Shown: piece after piece, positions 19,685 to 28,793 of the stretch
Numbering within the stretch: the stretch's first letter is position 1
How the letters are laid out: each line of letters opens with the position of its first letter
Source of the DNA: CAUZIZ01 sp965219855
GTDB taxonomy: Bacteria; Acidobacteriota; UBA6911; RPQK01; JAJDTT01
Assembly (NCBI GenBank): GCA_965219855.1
Contig: CBDCOR010000006.1
Span: 124,001 to 188,000, forward strand
DNA: 64,000 nucleotides
Reading direction: 5' to 3'
Program-made: the position numbers and the translations under genes
Notes under the pieces: model-generated
Told to the model about the DNA's origin: nothing
Databases searched by the model: none
What the model saw: only the letters and a program-made list of their open reading frames with translations

Positions 19685-20659
19685 CTACCACTGCACGATC
19701 TTAGGCACATACGGGGCTTCAAGGTAAACCATATCATCTCCAGACAGTTGGATCGCTGCTGCTCCCAGCGCTTCTTCCAGATGGTGCATTTTCGTCGCGC
19801 CGATGATTGGGCTGGTGATAGCTGGCTTGTGCTGCATCCAGGCAATTGCGACTTGCGCCGATGATACTCCTAGTTTCCCACCCAACTCGACAGCGCGATC
19901 CAGCGTTTCCCAATCCGCATCGCTGTTGTACAGTCGGTGTGACTTGCGATCTTCCTCGGAACGCCGGGTATTGTCGGCGTTGCGCGCGCGGTTCCCTGCC
20001 AGGAACCCACGGGCAATCGGACTCCATGGGATGATGCCGATACCCTGGTCAATACAGTACGGAATCATCTCGCGTTCTTCTTCGCGGTAGGCCAGATTGT
20101 AGTGATTCTGCATGGCGACAAAACGTGTCCAGCCGTTGCGGTCGGCAACCGCGTTGGCCTGAGCTAACTGCCAGGCCCACATACTCGACGCACCGATGTA
20201 GCGTGTCTTGCCTGCCTTCACCACGTCATGCAACGCTTCCATTGTCTCTGCAATGGGTGTTTCGTCGTCCCAGCGATGAATCTGGTACAGGTCAACGCAA
20301 TCGAGATCGAGTCGCTTCAGCGAGCCATCGATACCTTCCATGATGTGTTTGCGCGACAACCCTACTTGATTGGGTTGATCGCCCATCGCACCGCGCACCT
20401 TCGTTGCCACCACATATTCATCGCGACGATTGAACAGGGTTTTGAGCAAACGCCCGGTAATTTCCTCACTGGCCCCAAGTGAATAGACATCGGCAGTATC
20501 GAAGAAATTTATCCCGGCTTCGACAGCGTGTTGAACCATAGGGCGCGCCTGATCTTCTGGCAGCGACCATTTCAGGATGGTCGGGTCGCCATAGGACATC
20601 ATGCCCAGACAAAGGCGAGAGACCTTCAGTCCGGTCTGCCCCAGGTTGACATAGTCCAT
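19685..20659 (-). CDS. Aldo/keto reductase
   Basis: Cytoplasmic NADPH-dependent oxidoreductase of the aldo/keto reductase superfamily, close to the YajO/AKR11-12 type; substrate unknown. I place the start at ATG 20659 (MDYVNLGQTGLKVSRL), preceded by AAGGAGA, rather than further upstream, because the upstream bases belong to the group II intron. The catalytic tetrad is visible: Asp and Tyr in FFDTADVYSLG, Lys in VVATKVRG and His in LYQIHRWD. The cofactor end is present (PIIGATKMHHLEEALGA). 324 residues, intact. The intron 3' end is only 20 bp upstream, so the native promoter has been displaced by more than 3.9 kb of inserted DNA. Confidence 0.92.
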   Translation of the reverse strand: MDYVNLGQTGLKVSRLCLGMMSYGDPTILKWSLPEDQARPMVQHAVEAGINFFDTADVYSLGASEEITGRLLKTLFNRRDEYVVATKVRGAMGDQPNQVGLSRKHIMEGIDGSLKRLDLDCVDLYQIHRWDDETPIAETMEALHDVVKAGKTRYIGASSMWAWQLAQANAVADRNGWTRFVAMQNHYNLAYREEEREMIPYCIDQGIGIIPWSPIARGFLAGNRARNADNTRRSEEDRKSHRLYNSDADWETLDRAVELGGKLGVSSAQVAIAWMQHKPAITSPIIGATKMHHLEEALGAAAIQLSGDDMVYLEAPYVPKIVQW

Positions 20660-20718
20660 AATCGATTCTCCTTCGTGGATAGGGTAGGGAAGCACGGTCA
20701 CCCGGCTCCCCTCCCTCC

Positions 20719-20753
20719 GAACTGCACGTGCGATTCTCCCGCATACAGCTCTC
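20719..20753 (-). ncRNA. Group II intron domain V
   Basis: On the minus strand the sequence GAGCTGTATGCGGGAGAATC, followed by GCACGTGCAGTTC, folds as the short domain V hairpin. It includes the AGC catalytic triad at the base and a two-base bulge (CG) opposite. Domain V forms the metal-binding active site of the ribozyme. The stretch to its left, with G-rich and C-rich halves, fits domain VI. Confidence 0.85.
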
Positions 20754-20756
20754 CAG

Positions 20757-22115
20757 TCAGTAGGTTCCTATGGATTGGACGAAACGGATATGGGCGTCAG
20801 TCAGGCTCGTGAACCCATGATCCGTAAAGAAGGCGTTGGGCCAACGGTGATTTCGACAGAGGCGTTTTCTATTCTTCCGGTTGCGCTTCAGAAGCAGGCG
20901 TCGCAAACGACGACGGATCAGACCGTCGTAGTCCTTGAAGATGTTCCAATGACAGTGCCGGAAGTAGTTGAACCAGCCTTGCGTCGAGCGATTGAGCCGC
21001 TGGAGGATGACCTCCAGCGAGTCGCCCGACTTGCGCGGCGTCAGCTCGTGAATGCGCTCGACGAACTTTCGGTGGCTCTTCGCTCGTGGAAACCGAAAAC
21101 GGCCTCGGAACGAATCGCCCAAGAACGAAAAGCTCTTCTCTCGCGAGTCCACGATGTGTGTCTTCTCGGGATGCAGTCTCAGCCCGTTGTCCTCCACCCA
21201 GTCCCGCCCTTCGGCCAGGGCCGCTTCAGCCTCCTCGGGTGCGCGACACAGCAGGACAAAGTCATCCGCGTAGCGCACCATCTGGAAGCCCAGATCGGCC
21301 ATCCGATGGTCCAGGGGATTGAGGTAGGCATTCGACAACACCGGAGAAAGAACGGCGCCTTGGGGGACTCCGGCTTCCGGAATCCACTTACGCAGCTCTT
21401 CCAGTATCCCCTGATTCAGAAACAGCTGAACCAGGCCCAGCACGCGGCGATCCGATATCTTCTGTTGGATCAGGTCCAACAGTCGATCTTTCGGGATCGT
21501 ATCGAAGTAACCCTTCAGATCCGCGTCGACGACATACACATAACCGGCTTCGAGCAGCTCTTCGACGTACCGCAGTGCGCCGTGGCACCCTCGCCCATGA
21601 CGAAAGCCGTAGCTTCGATCATGGAACGTGGCCTCCAGAATCGGCTCGATCCCGTGGACCAAAGCCGTTTGCACGACTCGATCCCGCACGGTCGAAATCC
21701 CCAGCGGTCGCTTTTCCGAACTGCCTGTTTTGGGAATCCACCTCCGCAGCACCGCTGCCGGACGATAGGTCCCCTCACGCAGTTCTTCCTGCAACCATTC
21801 GAGTTCCTCCCGCTCGTGTTCGGCGAAATCCCCCCACGTTTGCCGGTCCACTCCCGCCGCTCCTTTCCTGCCCAAGACCTTCTCGGCCGAGCTGGAAAGG
21901 TTCCGGCTGCAAAACACCTTATCGATCAGCGTGTGCCATTTCCCTCCTCTCACCTTTCCTTTCAAAAGTGTCTCCAACATGCGATCCGTCCAAACCGCGC
22001 GATGAGCCCACTGTTCGATGCCAGCGGGCTCTCCAGCCGGGCTAGCCGAAAACGGCACTGTGACCGGGATGTAGTCCCGCCTTTGGGCGGAGTTACGTTT
22101 CCGCGATTTAGTCAT
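20757..22115 (-). CDS. ltrA: Group II intron reverse transcriptase/maturase
   Basis: Complete 452-residue intron-encoded protein, start ATG 22115. RT blocks are in order: KRPLGISTVRDRVVQ, YGFRHGRGCHGALR, VVDADLKGYFDTIP, AGVPQGAVLSPVLSN and the YADD active site. A thumb/maturase (X) region follows. There is no room for an HNH endonuclease after it, as in endonuclease-lacking lineages such as bacterial class C. Class C introns home to terminator-like stem-loops, which matches the insertion site here, but I assign the class only by inference. Its stop lies 4 bases before domain V, so it fills domain IV. Confidence 0.93.
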   Translation of the reverse strand: MTKSRKRNSAQRRDYIPVTVPFSASPAGEPAGIEQWAHRAVWTDRMLETLLKGKVRGGKWHTLIDKVFCSRNLSSSAEKVLGRKGAAGVDRQTWGDFAEHEREELEWLQEELREGTYRPAAVLRRWIPKTGSSEKRPLGISTVRDRVVQTALVHGIEPILEATFHDRSYGFRHGRGCHGALRYVEELLEAGYVYVVDADLKGYFDTIPKDRLLDLIQQKISDRRVLGLVQLFLNQGILEELRKWIPEAGVPQGAVLSPVLSNAYLNPLDHRMADLGFQMVRYADDFVLLCRAPEEAEAALAEGRDWVEDNGLRLHPEKTHIVDSREKSFSFLGDSFRGRFRFPRAKSHRKFVERIHELTPRKSGDSLEVILQRLNRSTQGWFNYFRHCHWNIFKDYDGLIRRRLRRLLLKRNRKNRKRLCRNHRWPNAFFTDHGFTSLTDAHIRFVQSIGTY

Positions 22116-22709
22116 TTCGCATCTACCTTCCTGCTCCCCTTCGCTCCACCGCGTTTTGCTGCACGGCTTCCCCGCTACTATGGGAGCTCTGACTTCTGTC
22201 GAGCCGCTTCAACCGACCTCACCGGTATCGCCAGGTTCGCTCCCCTTCGGCGGGCGATACTGCACCGCGGGCCTGGGCCATTGCTCACGCAGCGTCCCCC
22301 ACTGCGAGCTCTCACGATGGGTCGTCCACGTCCCTCACCCGACAGATCTCCCTGCTTATCTCGTTTGACCTTCCGACCTCTCCATCTCCAACCACCGCAT
22401 TGCCATTTCGTCACGGTCGCTTTGTCACGTTACTTCACCGCCGTGACTTGCCGCGTCTATCCCCCCGGGCAGACCGTTCAGGTCGGAGGGATGGCCGTCG
22501 CGCGGTCAAGGGTTCGGGCTTTGCCAGGACCCTCCCCGACAGGCTTGGCCAAATCGAGTTCACTTGCGTTACGGATTGGTCGTTCGTCTCAGGTTGCTCT
22601 CCACCCTTCCTCACGGAAACGCAGTTACCACTGTCGACTTCAGGCCGGTAACGTTAGCCTGGAAGGGACTTTCACCCTTCTGATCAAACGCCTTCACAGG
22701 CGCACTAGC

Positions 22710-24578
22710 CCCAAAAGAAGTAGATGAAAGTGGACTAAACCACATGTAAACACCTGAAATGCCAGACCTGACGGGTATTCTGGGGTTGTCAAAGAAACTT
22801 CAGAACAAGCCGAAAGGAGGCATTTCAGGTGAAGAAAAAGGATAGCGCAATCATCCGCAAACGGGAAGCAGAGGTTGCTCAGCGATTGAGCCCCAGCTGG
22901 AACGGTCAAGACCCGAAACCGGTGCTCTCGCCCGAGGTCATCAGCTACGAGGTCTCGGAGAAAACGGGTGCGGTCAGTTACGGTGGTCTGGGGCTGCTGC
23001 AGCAGGTGGTGAAGTGGAGTGGGCTGGGGAAAGCCATTGACCAGGCGGTGACGCTGCTCAAACGCCACCAACCGTACCACGAATCGGACCACGTCCTGAG
23101 CCTGATCTACAACGTGGCCACGGGCGGGACCCGCTATCAGGATATTGAACTGCGACGTCAGAGTGTGAGTTTCCTGGAGGCGGTGGGAGCCGAGAAGATC
23201 CCCGCCCCCAGCACGGCCGGAGACTTTGTGCGCCGCTTTGACGCGCCCGACGTGGTGGATCTGATGGAAGCCGTCAATGCCAGCCGCCTCAAGGTCTGGG
23301 CCCAACAACCGGCCCGTTTCTTCCAACGGGCGGAGATCGACGTGGATGGGACGATGGCCCCCACGAGCGGCGAATGCAAGGAAGGGATGGAGATCAGCTA
23401 CGACGGGCAGTGGGGCTATGCGCCGCTGATCGTGACGCTGGCCAATACGGGAGAGGTGCTCTATGCGGTCAACCGCTCGGGCAACCGTCCCTCTCATGAG
23501 GGAGCGGCCGAATGGCTGGATCGGAGTATCGAGCTGGTTCGAGAGGCGGGTTTTCGGAAGGTGCGCCTGCGCGGGGACACGGATTTTTCGCTGACGGCTC
23601 ATTTTGACCGTTGGACGGAGGCGGGCGTGGAGTTTGACTTCGGGATCGACGCCCATCCGAGCTTCGTCAAGTGGGCGGAGGCGTTGCCAGAAGCGAGATG
23701 GAAAGAGCTGGGGCGCCCCAGCCAGGGGAAAGGAAAAGGGAAGAAGCGGCGCCAGCGGCGGGACAAAGTGAAGCCGGAGATTGTCAAAAGACGCGGGTTC
23801 AAGACGCTGACGCTGGAACGGGAAGAGATCGCGGAGATCGACTACCGTCCGAGCAAAGCGAAGCGAACCTATCGGATGGTGATCTTGCGCAAGACGATCC
23901 TGGTCGAGAAAGGCCAGAAGCGGCGGCTGCCGCAGACGCGCTACCACTTTTATGTCACCAATATCTCGGCCAGAACGTTGGGAACGGCGGGAGTCGTACG
24001 GGAAAACAACCGGCGCTGCAACCAGGAGAACGTCATTGAACAACTCAAGAACGGAGTCGAGGCCCTGCGGATGCCCTCGGATACGCTGGTAGCCAACTGG
24101 GCCTATCTGGTGATTGCGGCTCAAGCCTGGAATCTGAAGGCCTGGATGGGGTTGGTGCTGCCGGCGCGACTGCAAGCCCGAGAGCTGGTGAAGATGGAGT
24201 ATCGCCGTTTCCTGCGAGAGGTCATTGAAATGCCCTGCCAGATTTTGCGCAGGGGCCGACAGTTGGTCTATCGGCTGCTGGATGTCAATGGTTGGAGCCG
24301 TCTTCTTTTGGAAGGCAGTAAGTGGTTGAAACACCGGCCAGCTACCTGAAACTGAAAGGAGATAAAGTAGCTCCGAGGGTCGCCAGAGCTGGGGCGAGGT
24401 GTCTCTACAAACGCCCCCCAAGAGGGCAGAATCGTTTTCCCTGAGCGATCGGCGTGGAGGACAGCTGAACACGTGCCTGTTCTGAGTGACTTCGCGCCGA
24501 AATTTAGAATTTAGGTCTCCAAAATGGCTCCTCGGAGCCGACAAAGGGGTCTATTTTCGAACTTGCGCTTATTTTGGG
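22710..24578 (+). mobile_element. IS1380-family insertion sequence, copy A
   Basis: 1,869-bp element with imperfect terminal repeats CCCAAAAGAAG and CCCAAAATAAG (inverted at the right end). It is flanked by a 6-bp target duplication ACTAGC at 22704-22709 and 24579-24584. The left duplication overlaps the first two bases of the group II intron, so the element entered after the intron. The sequence right of the element is the hairpin repeat into which the intron had inserted. Copy B at 33085-34953 has exactly the same length. Confidence 0.93.
22829..24349 (+). CDS. IS1380-family transposase, copy A
   Basis: 506-residue DDE transposase (DDE_Tnp_1 group 1). Family marks are ESDHVLSLIYNVATGGTR, the IELRRQ segment and STAGDFVRRF. 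Candidate catalytic residues are Asp in EIDVDGTMAP, Asp in LRGDTDFSLT and Glu in NQENVIEQLKNG. An AAAGGAGG site precedes ATG 22829. It differs from copy B by very few residues (for example RRLPQ against RLLPQ), so at least one was active recently. The large antisense frame across it is a shadow. Confidence 0.95.
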   Translation: MKKKDSAIIRKREAEVAQRLSPSWNGQDPKPVLSPEVISYEVSEKTGAVSYGGLGLLQQVVKWSGLGKAIDQAVTLLKRHQPYHESDHVLSLIYNVATGGTRYQDIELRRQSVSFLEAVGAEKIPAPSTAGDFVRRFDAPDVVDLMEAVNASRLKVWAQQPARFFQRAEIDVDGTMAPTSGECKEGMEISYDGQWGYAPLIVTLANTGEVLYAVNRSGNRPSHEGAAEWLDRSIELVREAGFRKVRLRGDTDFSLTAHFDRWTEAGVEFDFGIDAHPSFVKWAEALPEARWKELGRPSQGKGKGKKRRQRRDKVKPEIVKRRGFKTLTLEREEIAEIDYRPSKAKRTYRMVILRKTILVEKGQKRRLPQTRYHFYVTNISARTLGTAGVVRENNRRCNQENVIEQLKNGVEALRMPSDTLVANWAYLVIAAQAWNLKAWMGLVLPARLQARELVKMEYRRFLREVIEMPCQILRRGRQLVYRLLDVNGWSRLLLEGSKWLKHRPAT

Positions 24579-24580
24579 AC

Positions 24581-24656
24581 TAGCGGTGGCCTCCAGGCCG
24601 CCGTCCGAACCAAAGGCTCGGAAAAATAAGACTTCGGCCTGGAGGCCAAAGCTACG
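24581..24656. repeat. Hairpin repeat (family 1), copy b
   Basis: Reads TAGCGGTGGCCTCCAGGCCG on the left and CGGCCTGGAGGCCAAAGC before TAC on the right. The long outer stem encloses a smaller inner stem. It is the 5' exon of group II intron copy 2, now separated from the intron by the IS1380 element. Confidence 0.9.
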
Positions 24657-24838
24657 TCCGCCCAATGAAGTTGCAGCTTAGTGGGCCCCCCAGGAAACCC
24701 TGGCCCCATTCGAGAATGAAACTCTGGTTGTCTCTAGCCACGAACAGAGATAGCAGCGTGTCAGTTGTAGCGGTCACTGCTTGATGAAGTTTCAGCTTGG
24801 CAGCGCCACCGGCTGCGCCGGATCGTACCTGAAAGAAC
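24657..24838. repeat. Two copies of repeat family 2
   Basis: Family 2 is bounded by TGAAGTTTC-type and GAAACTTCA-type inverted ends and holds a GC-rich inner stem. One copy covers about 24662-24725 (ATGAAGTTGCAGCTTAG to GAATGAAACTC). A second covers about 24784-24838 (TGAAGTTTCAGCTTGGCAGC to GATCGTACCTGAAAGAAC). The stretch 24581-24903 has no other recognisable gene content. Confidence 0.7.
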
Positions 24839-24903
24839 TATGGTTGCTTCTTCCCTGGTCCTCGTTAGCGACCCTTAAGAGCGGAGTATGCCGCCAGTAT
24901 GCA

Positions 24904-26336
24904 ATGGAGGATGAAGCAAGGAATGGATCGGTGTTCCGTGGGCACGTGTCCAGAACTGGCTACCTCAGACTCCTCGCATTAAGTCCTCTCCTGCTCTGGA
25001 CGAGCTTCCTACAGCCAGAGCTATGGGCAGGCTCTCGCACAGATCCCGGTGACATCGAGTTCAACCGCGATGTTCGGCCGATCCTGTCTGAAAGCTGCTT
25101 TTCCTGCCACGGCCCGGACGAGAGCACCCGCAAGACCACTTTTCGGCTCGACACCCGGGAGGGAATCCTCTCCCCTCTAGGTAGCGGCGCTCTCGCGGTC
25201 GTCCCGGGCGACCCTTCCGCCAGCCTGCTGTGGCAGCGGATCTCTGCTGAGGACGAGGCCGTCCGCATGCCCCCTGCGTCTCTCGGCCACGACCGGCTGG
25301 CCGATGAGCAGATAGACCGCATCCGGCTATGGATTGAGCAGGGTGCCCAGTGGCAGGGACACTGGTCGTTCATAGCCCCCAGGCGGATGTCTGACCCAGC
25401 GCTAGAAACCCACGACGGGTCCCGTAAGCCGATTGACTACTTCATCTTGAGCAGGCTGAAACGAGAGGGGCTAAAGCCCTCTCCCGAGGCCGACCTTGCA
25501 ATACTGATTCGCCGGCTGACCCTCGATCTAACGGGTCTACCACCTTCACCTCTGGAGCTCGACGCGTTCCTGAAGGATTCTTCGCCTCGAGCCTACGAAA
25601 AGGTGGTCGATCGTCTTCTCCAGTCCCCCCGATACGGTGAGCGGATGGCAGGCCTCTGGCTCGACGTGGCCCGCTACGCCGACACCAACGGTTATCTGAG
25701 TGACGGCGAACGGAACATGTGGCGCTGGCGAGACTGGGTCATCGCCGCCTTCAACCGGAACCTGCCTTTCGATCGCTTCACTATTGAGCGAATCGCGGGC
25801 GATATGCTACCCAATGCAACCCGAGACCAGATCATCGCCACCGCATTCAACCGCAACCATCGGAGTAACGCCGAAGGAGGAATCATCGACGAAGAGTTCC
25901 GGGTGGAGTACGTCGCCGATCGGCTCGAGACCACCTCGACCGTGTGGTTGGGATTGACCGTCGGCTGTGCTCGCTGCGACGACCACAAGTTCGATCCCAT
26001 CAGCCAGAAGGAGTACTATCAGCTATTCGCCTACTTCAACAACGTTCCCGAAAAAGGATTCGTCTACAACTTCGCGAACGAGGAGCCGCTGATCAAGGCG
26101 CCCACCCCGGAGCAGCAGGACACGCTGAAGCAGCTGGACCGCGAGCTGGCGGCTGCCGAACAGAAATACGCTGCCCTTCAGGAAATGGTTCGGGAAAGGC
26201 AGCCGGCCTGGGAGGCCTGGGTCGGCGGCTCCGAGATGTCCGATTGGTCCGTACCTGAAGGACTCCTCCTGCACTTTCCTCTGGACGGTGACCTGGAGGA
26301 ACGGGCGGGCATCTACGAAGTCGCCCCTTCCCCGTC
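24904..26336 (+). pseudogene. PSD1-type (PSCyt1-PSCyt2) gene, 3' half deleted
   Basis: N-terminal half of a planctomycete-type cytochrome protein. I take ATG 24904 as the start because it gives a signal-like LLALSPLLLWTSFLQPE; the open frame further left is repeat DNA. The haem motif CFSCHGPDE and MPPASL are followed by the DUF1549 blocks PIDYFILSRLKREG, LTLDLTGLPPSP and YGERMAGLWLDVARYADTNG. The second CxxCH reads CARCDDHKFDP, so the axial His is replaced by Asp. The gene stops resembling its family after PLDGDLEERAG, near 26335, and the frame then runs antisense through the nitrilase gene. The whole DUF1553 half is missing. Confidence 0.85.
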
Positions 26337-27062
26337 CTACGGCAGTGAGTCCTCCGCTTCGGCCTCGGCCACGATGCCGCCTTCGGGGTCGACGATGATG
26401 CTTTTGCCGCCCAGGGTGAAGCCATCCCCATCGGGCAGTTTCAAATCGCCGACAGCGTTACAGGCAGCCACGTAGGCACCGTTTTCGAAGGCCCGGGTGA
26501 TGATCATGTGCTCCCAGATCCCTCCCTCGGTGGTGGAGGCACCAAATGGAGCCAGAATCAATTCCGCCCCGTTCAAGGCGAGACAGCGGGCGGGCTCGGG
26601 CAACAAGGTGTCGTAGCAGAGCATGGTGCCGACCTGCCACTCCCCGACCCGGGCCACCGGAAACTTGGAACCACCCCGATAGAACAGCTTCTCCAGGCCT
26701 CTCCTTGCCGGAACATGAACCTTTCTATATTTGCTGATGACTTCGCCCGCAGGATTCACCATCATGGAAGTGTTGTAGAAGAGGCCGGGGGCTTGCCGCT
26801 CATAAATGGTGGAGGCGATGTGGACACCGTGTCGCCGGGCCTTCTCCTTGACCGCCGTGGTCGCCCTACCGTCCTCGCTGTCGGCCAGATCATAGAGGCT
26901 GTAATCCACCGCCAGAGGGAAGTATCCGGTACTCCAAAATTCCGGCAGGACGAGCAGCTGTGCGCCTTCGCCGGCTGCTTCGTCAATAAAGCTCGACGCT
27001 CGGTCAACGTTCTCGTCGAGTCCGCCAATGGTACTTTCCATCTGAATCAGCGCTAGTTTCAT
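26337..27062 (-). CDS. Nitrilase-superfamily carbon-nitrogen hydrolase, C-terminus truncated
   Basis: Cytoplasmic C-N hydrolase of the amidase/N-carbamoylase type. The start is ATG 27062 (MKLALIQMESTIGGLDEN), with a GGAGG site 10-14 bases upstream. The catalytic triad is visible: Glu in VLPEFWSTGY, Lys in KYRKVHVP and Cys in VGTMLCYDTLLPE. The protein ends at DPEGGIVAEAEAED and then two or three stray residues, about 25-35 residues before the usual family end. The break falls at the junction with the truncated PSD1 gene. Activity may be lost because the C-terminal strand helps the dimer interface. Confidence 0.85.
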   Translation of the reverse strand: MKLALIQMESTIGGLDENVDRASSFIDEAAGEGAQLLVLPEFWSTGYFPLAVDYSLYDLADSEDGRATTAVKEKARRHGVHIASTIYERQAPGLFYNTSMMVNPAGEVISKYRKVHVPARRGLEKLFYRGGSKFPVARVGEWQVGTMLCYDTLLPEPARCLALNGAELILAPFGASTTEGGIWEHMIITRAFENGAYVAACNAVGDLKLPDGDGFTLGGKSIIVDPEGGIVAEAEAEDSLP

Positions 27063-27191
27063 GGGAAATACCTCCGTCTCAATAGTTGGCCCGTCAAGAG
27101 AGCCCATTTAGGTTGAGGCTCCATTATCTCAGCCAGTTCAACTTGGTGCATCTGTTTTCAGGGTCATTCAGGGGAAAACTTTGGGTCCGGC

Positions 27192-27267
27192 GTAGCGGTG
27201 GGCTCCAGGCCGCCGTCCGAGCCAAAGGCTCGGAAAAACAAGACTTCGGCCTGGAGGCCAAAGCTAC
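27192..27267. repeat. Hairpin repeat (family 1), copy c
   Basis: GTAGCGGTGGGCTCCAGGCC on the left and GGCCTGGAGGCCAAAGCTAC on the right, with inner stem CCGAGCC..GGCTCGG. It lies between the nitrilase start and the end of an aldo/keto reductase. Confidence 0.9.
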
Positions 27268-27276
27268 ATTCGCCAA

Positions 27277-27497
27277 TCAAGTTTCAGCTTAGGAGCGCCC
27301 CCCGGCTGCCGACCGCCGGATCATTCGAGAAAGAAACTACTCAAGTCATGGAAGCCGGCGCCCTACCCATCCGACTCGGGGGCACCATGGGTTTCGCATT
27401 GCTGGTCTCATTCCCCGCCACGCTGTCCAGCGACAAGAGACGTGCGACGTTCAGACGTTCGGACGTGCAGACGATTCCAATCAAGTTTCAGCTTAGC
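27277..27497. repeat. Repeat family 2 copies, two variants
   Basis: First copy 27278-27340 (CAAGTTTCAGCTTAGGAGCG to GAGAAAGAAAC). A second variant at about 27415-27497 carries a different middle made of GACGTNCG-type repeats and ends in AATCAAGTTTCAGCTTAG. Its inverted relative lies at about 48947-49030. The right end reaches the stop of the aldo/keto reductase gene. No gene is seen elsewhere between 27063 and 27492. Confidence 0.65.
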
Positions 27498-28515
27498 AAA
27501 CCGGGGCGTCTCGGCGTAACAGATCTGCGGCCTTCAGCTCCTTCCAGAGGTCTTCTGGAATCGCGACGCGCATCTGGTTGAGATTGTCAATCACCTGCTG
27601 CGGAGTGTCTGCGCCCGGAATTACCGAGGCCACGGAAGAGTGGCCCAGGGGGAATTGAAGCGCCGCTGCCCGGAGTGGAACCTCGTGCCGATTGCAAATC
27701 GTCTGGATGCGGCGGACTCTAGACAGCACCTCTTCGCTTGCCTCTTCGTACCGATAATGGGCGCCTGCTATGGCGCCGGTGGCCAGAATTCCCGAGCTGT
27801 AGGGTGCCCCGATAATGACGCTCACGTTTCGCTCGGAACAGCGTGGAAGCTCGTCATCCAGCGCCTCCTGGTCTAGCAGTGTGTAGGGCATGGCCAGCAG
27901 AAAAAAGTCCATGTCAAAGCTGTCGAGAAAACGGGCGACCATTCCAGTCACATTGAGTCCGGCACCAATCCCCTGGATCTCACCGCTCGAGCGCAATTCC
28001 TCCAGGGCTTTCCAGCCGCCGGCGAGGAGCTGCCTGAAATGGGAATCGACCACTTCCTGGCTGCCATGCTCAGAGACATCCAGATCGTGAACCAGCAGCA
28101 AGTCGACCTGGGTCATGCCCAGGCGCTGCATGCTGTCTTCGTACGACCGCATCACGCCATCGTAGCTGTAATCGAATCGGTGCTCAAAGTGCAGGCCGCC
28201 CGCCCAGCCTCCACTGTCAAACTTCCCGGGGTCGCGAGGCCGGAAGAAAACCCTGCCGACTTTGGTCGAGAGGACGAAACTAGGACGGGGCTGACTGCGT
28301 AGAAAATGCCCCACCCGATGCTCGCTCAAACCCCTCCCGTACCAAGGAGCGCTGTCGAAGTAGGTAACGCCGGAGCCATAGGCGGTCTTTAGCGTCTGCT
28401 GTGCCTGCTCCTCACTGACCTTGACGTAGAGCTCTCCAAGCTGTGCAGCACCCAGTCCCAGCGGCGTCACTTGCACACCCGTTTTCCCCAAGAACCGAGG
28501 CTTCAAAGGATCCAC
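27493..28515 (-). CDS. Aldo/keto reductase (aldose/fucose dehydrogenase type)
   Basis: 340-residue cytoplasmic oxidoreductase resembling L-fucose and D-threo-aldose 1-dehydrogenases. The start is ATG 28515 (MDPLKPRFLGKTGVQVTPLG). Tetrad: Asp and Tyr in YFDSAPWYGRGLSE, Lys in LSTKVGR and His in LLLVHDLD. The end SVIPGADTPQQVIDNL fits the cofactor clamp. The last codons fall against repeat family 2 (stop at 27493), so the natural C-terminus may have been altered by the repeat. Three aldo/keto reductases occur in the window, none adjacent to another. Confidence 0.9.
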   Translation of the reverse strand: MDPLKPRFLGKTGVQVTPLGLGAAQLGELYVKVSEEQAQQTLKTAYGSGVTYFDSAPWYGRGLSEHRVGHFLRSQPRPSFVLSTKVGRVFFRPRDPGKFDSGGWAGGLHFEHRFDYSYDGVMRSYEDSMQRLGMTQVDLLLVHDLDVSEHGSQEVVDSHFRQLLAGGWKALEELRSSGEIQGIGAGLNVTGMVARFLDSFDMDFFLLAMPYTLLDQEALDDELPRCSERNVSVIIGAPYSSGILATGAIAGAHYRYEEASEEVLSRVRRIQTICNRHEVPLRAAALQFPLGHSSVASVIPGADTPQQVIDNLNQMRVAIPEDLWKELKAADLLRRDAPVC

Positions 28516-28721
28516 TGAGTTTCCTCCAACCTGCAGCTGGCCGTGGTGCCCGTGTAGGCGTAAGGTAACGCCACCCCCGGCAAGAAGCCAGAATTCAGAT
28601 TCCTAATTCAACCATATCGGGTTGCGGAAAGTCACAAACTATCAACTCACTCAGTACCTGCGTCGACGCTTGGCGTTCTCAAGCAGCCTTCTTCGGCGGA
28701 AGGCTGTCCGAGAAGGGGACA

Positions 28722-28761
28722 GACTGTTACTTTCCTCAGCGGACTGTTACTTTCCTCAGCG
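28722..28761. repeat. 20-bp direct tandem repeat, two units
   Basis: ACTGTTACTTTCCTCAGCG occurs twice with a 20-base period, 33 bp before the Kelch-symporter start. Apart from this, 28516-28793 shows no recognisable feature. Confidence 0.8.
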
Positions 28762-28793
28762 AGGAGACAGCGTGAGTTCATCGCGGTGATAAG

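Larger units (their letters stand above)
20679..22705 (-). mobile_element. Group II intron, copy 2 (complete)
   Basis: Minus-strand element of about 2,027 bp. The 5' end is GTGCGCC at 22705, followed by about 590 non-coding bases and the RT gene. Domain V lies at 20719-20753 and a domain VI-like stem follows. The candidate branch-point A is the complement of T20085+600 (20685), placing the 3' end at about 20679 (..CCCTAT). Removing the intron and the IS1380 element would leave the exon sequence CACCGCTA joined to CCACGAAGG, i.e. a hairpin repeat directly upstream of the aldo/keto reductase. The 3' boundary is accurate to a base or two. Confidence 0.9.

Noticed and set aside
22694..24544. Open frame of about 616 codons antisense to the IS1380 transposase (also 33119-34969)
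   Set aside because: Shadow frame; the sense strand encodes a clear DDE transposase with a ribosome site.
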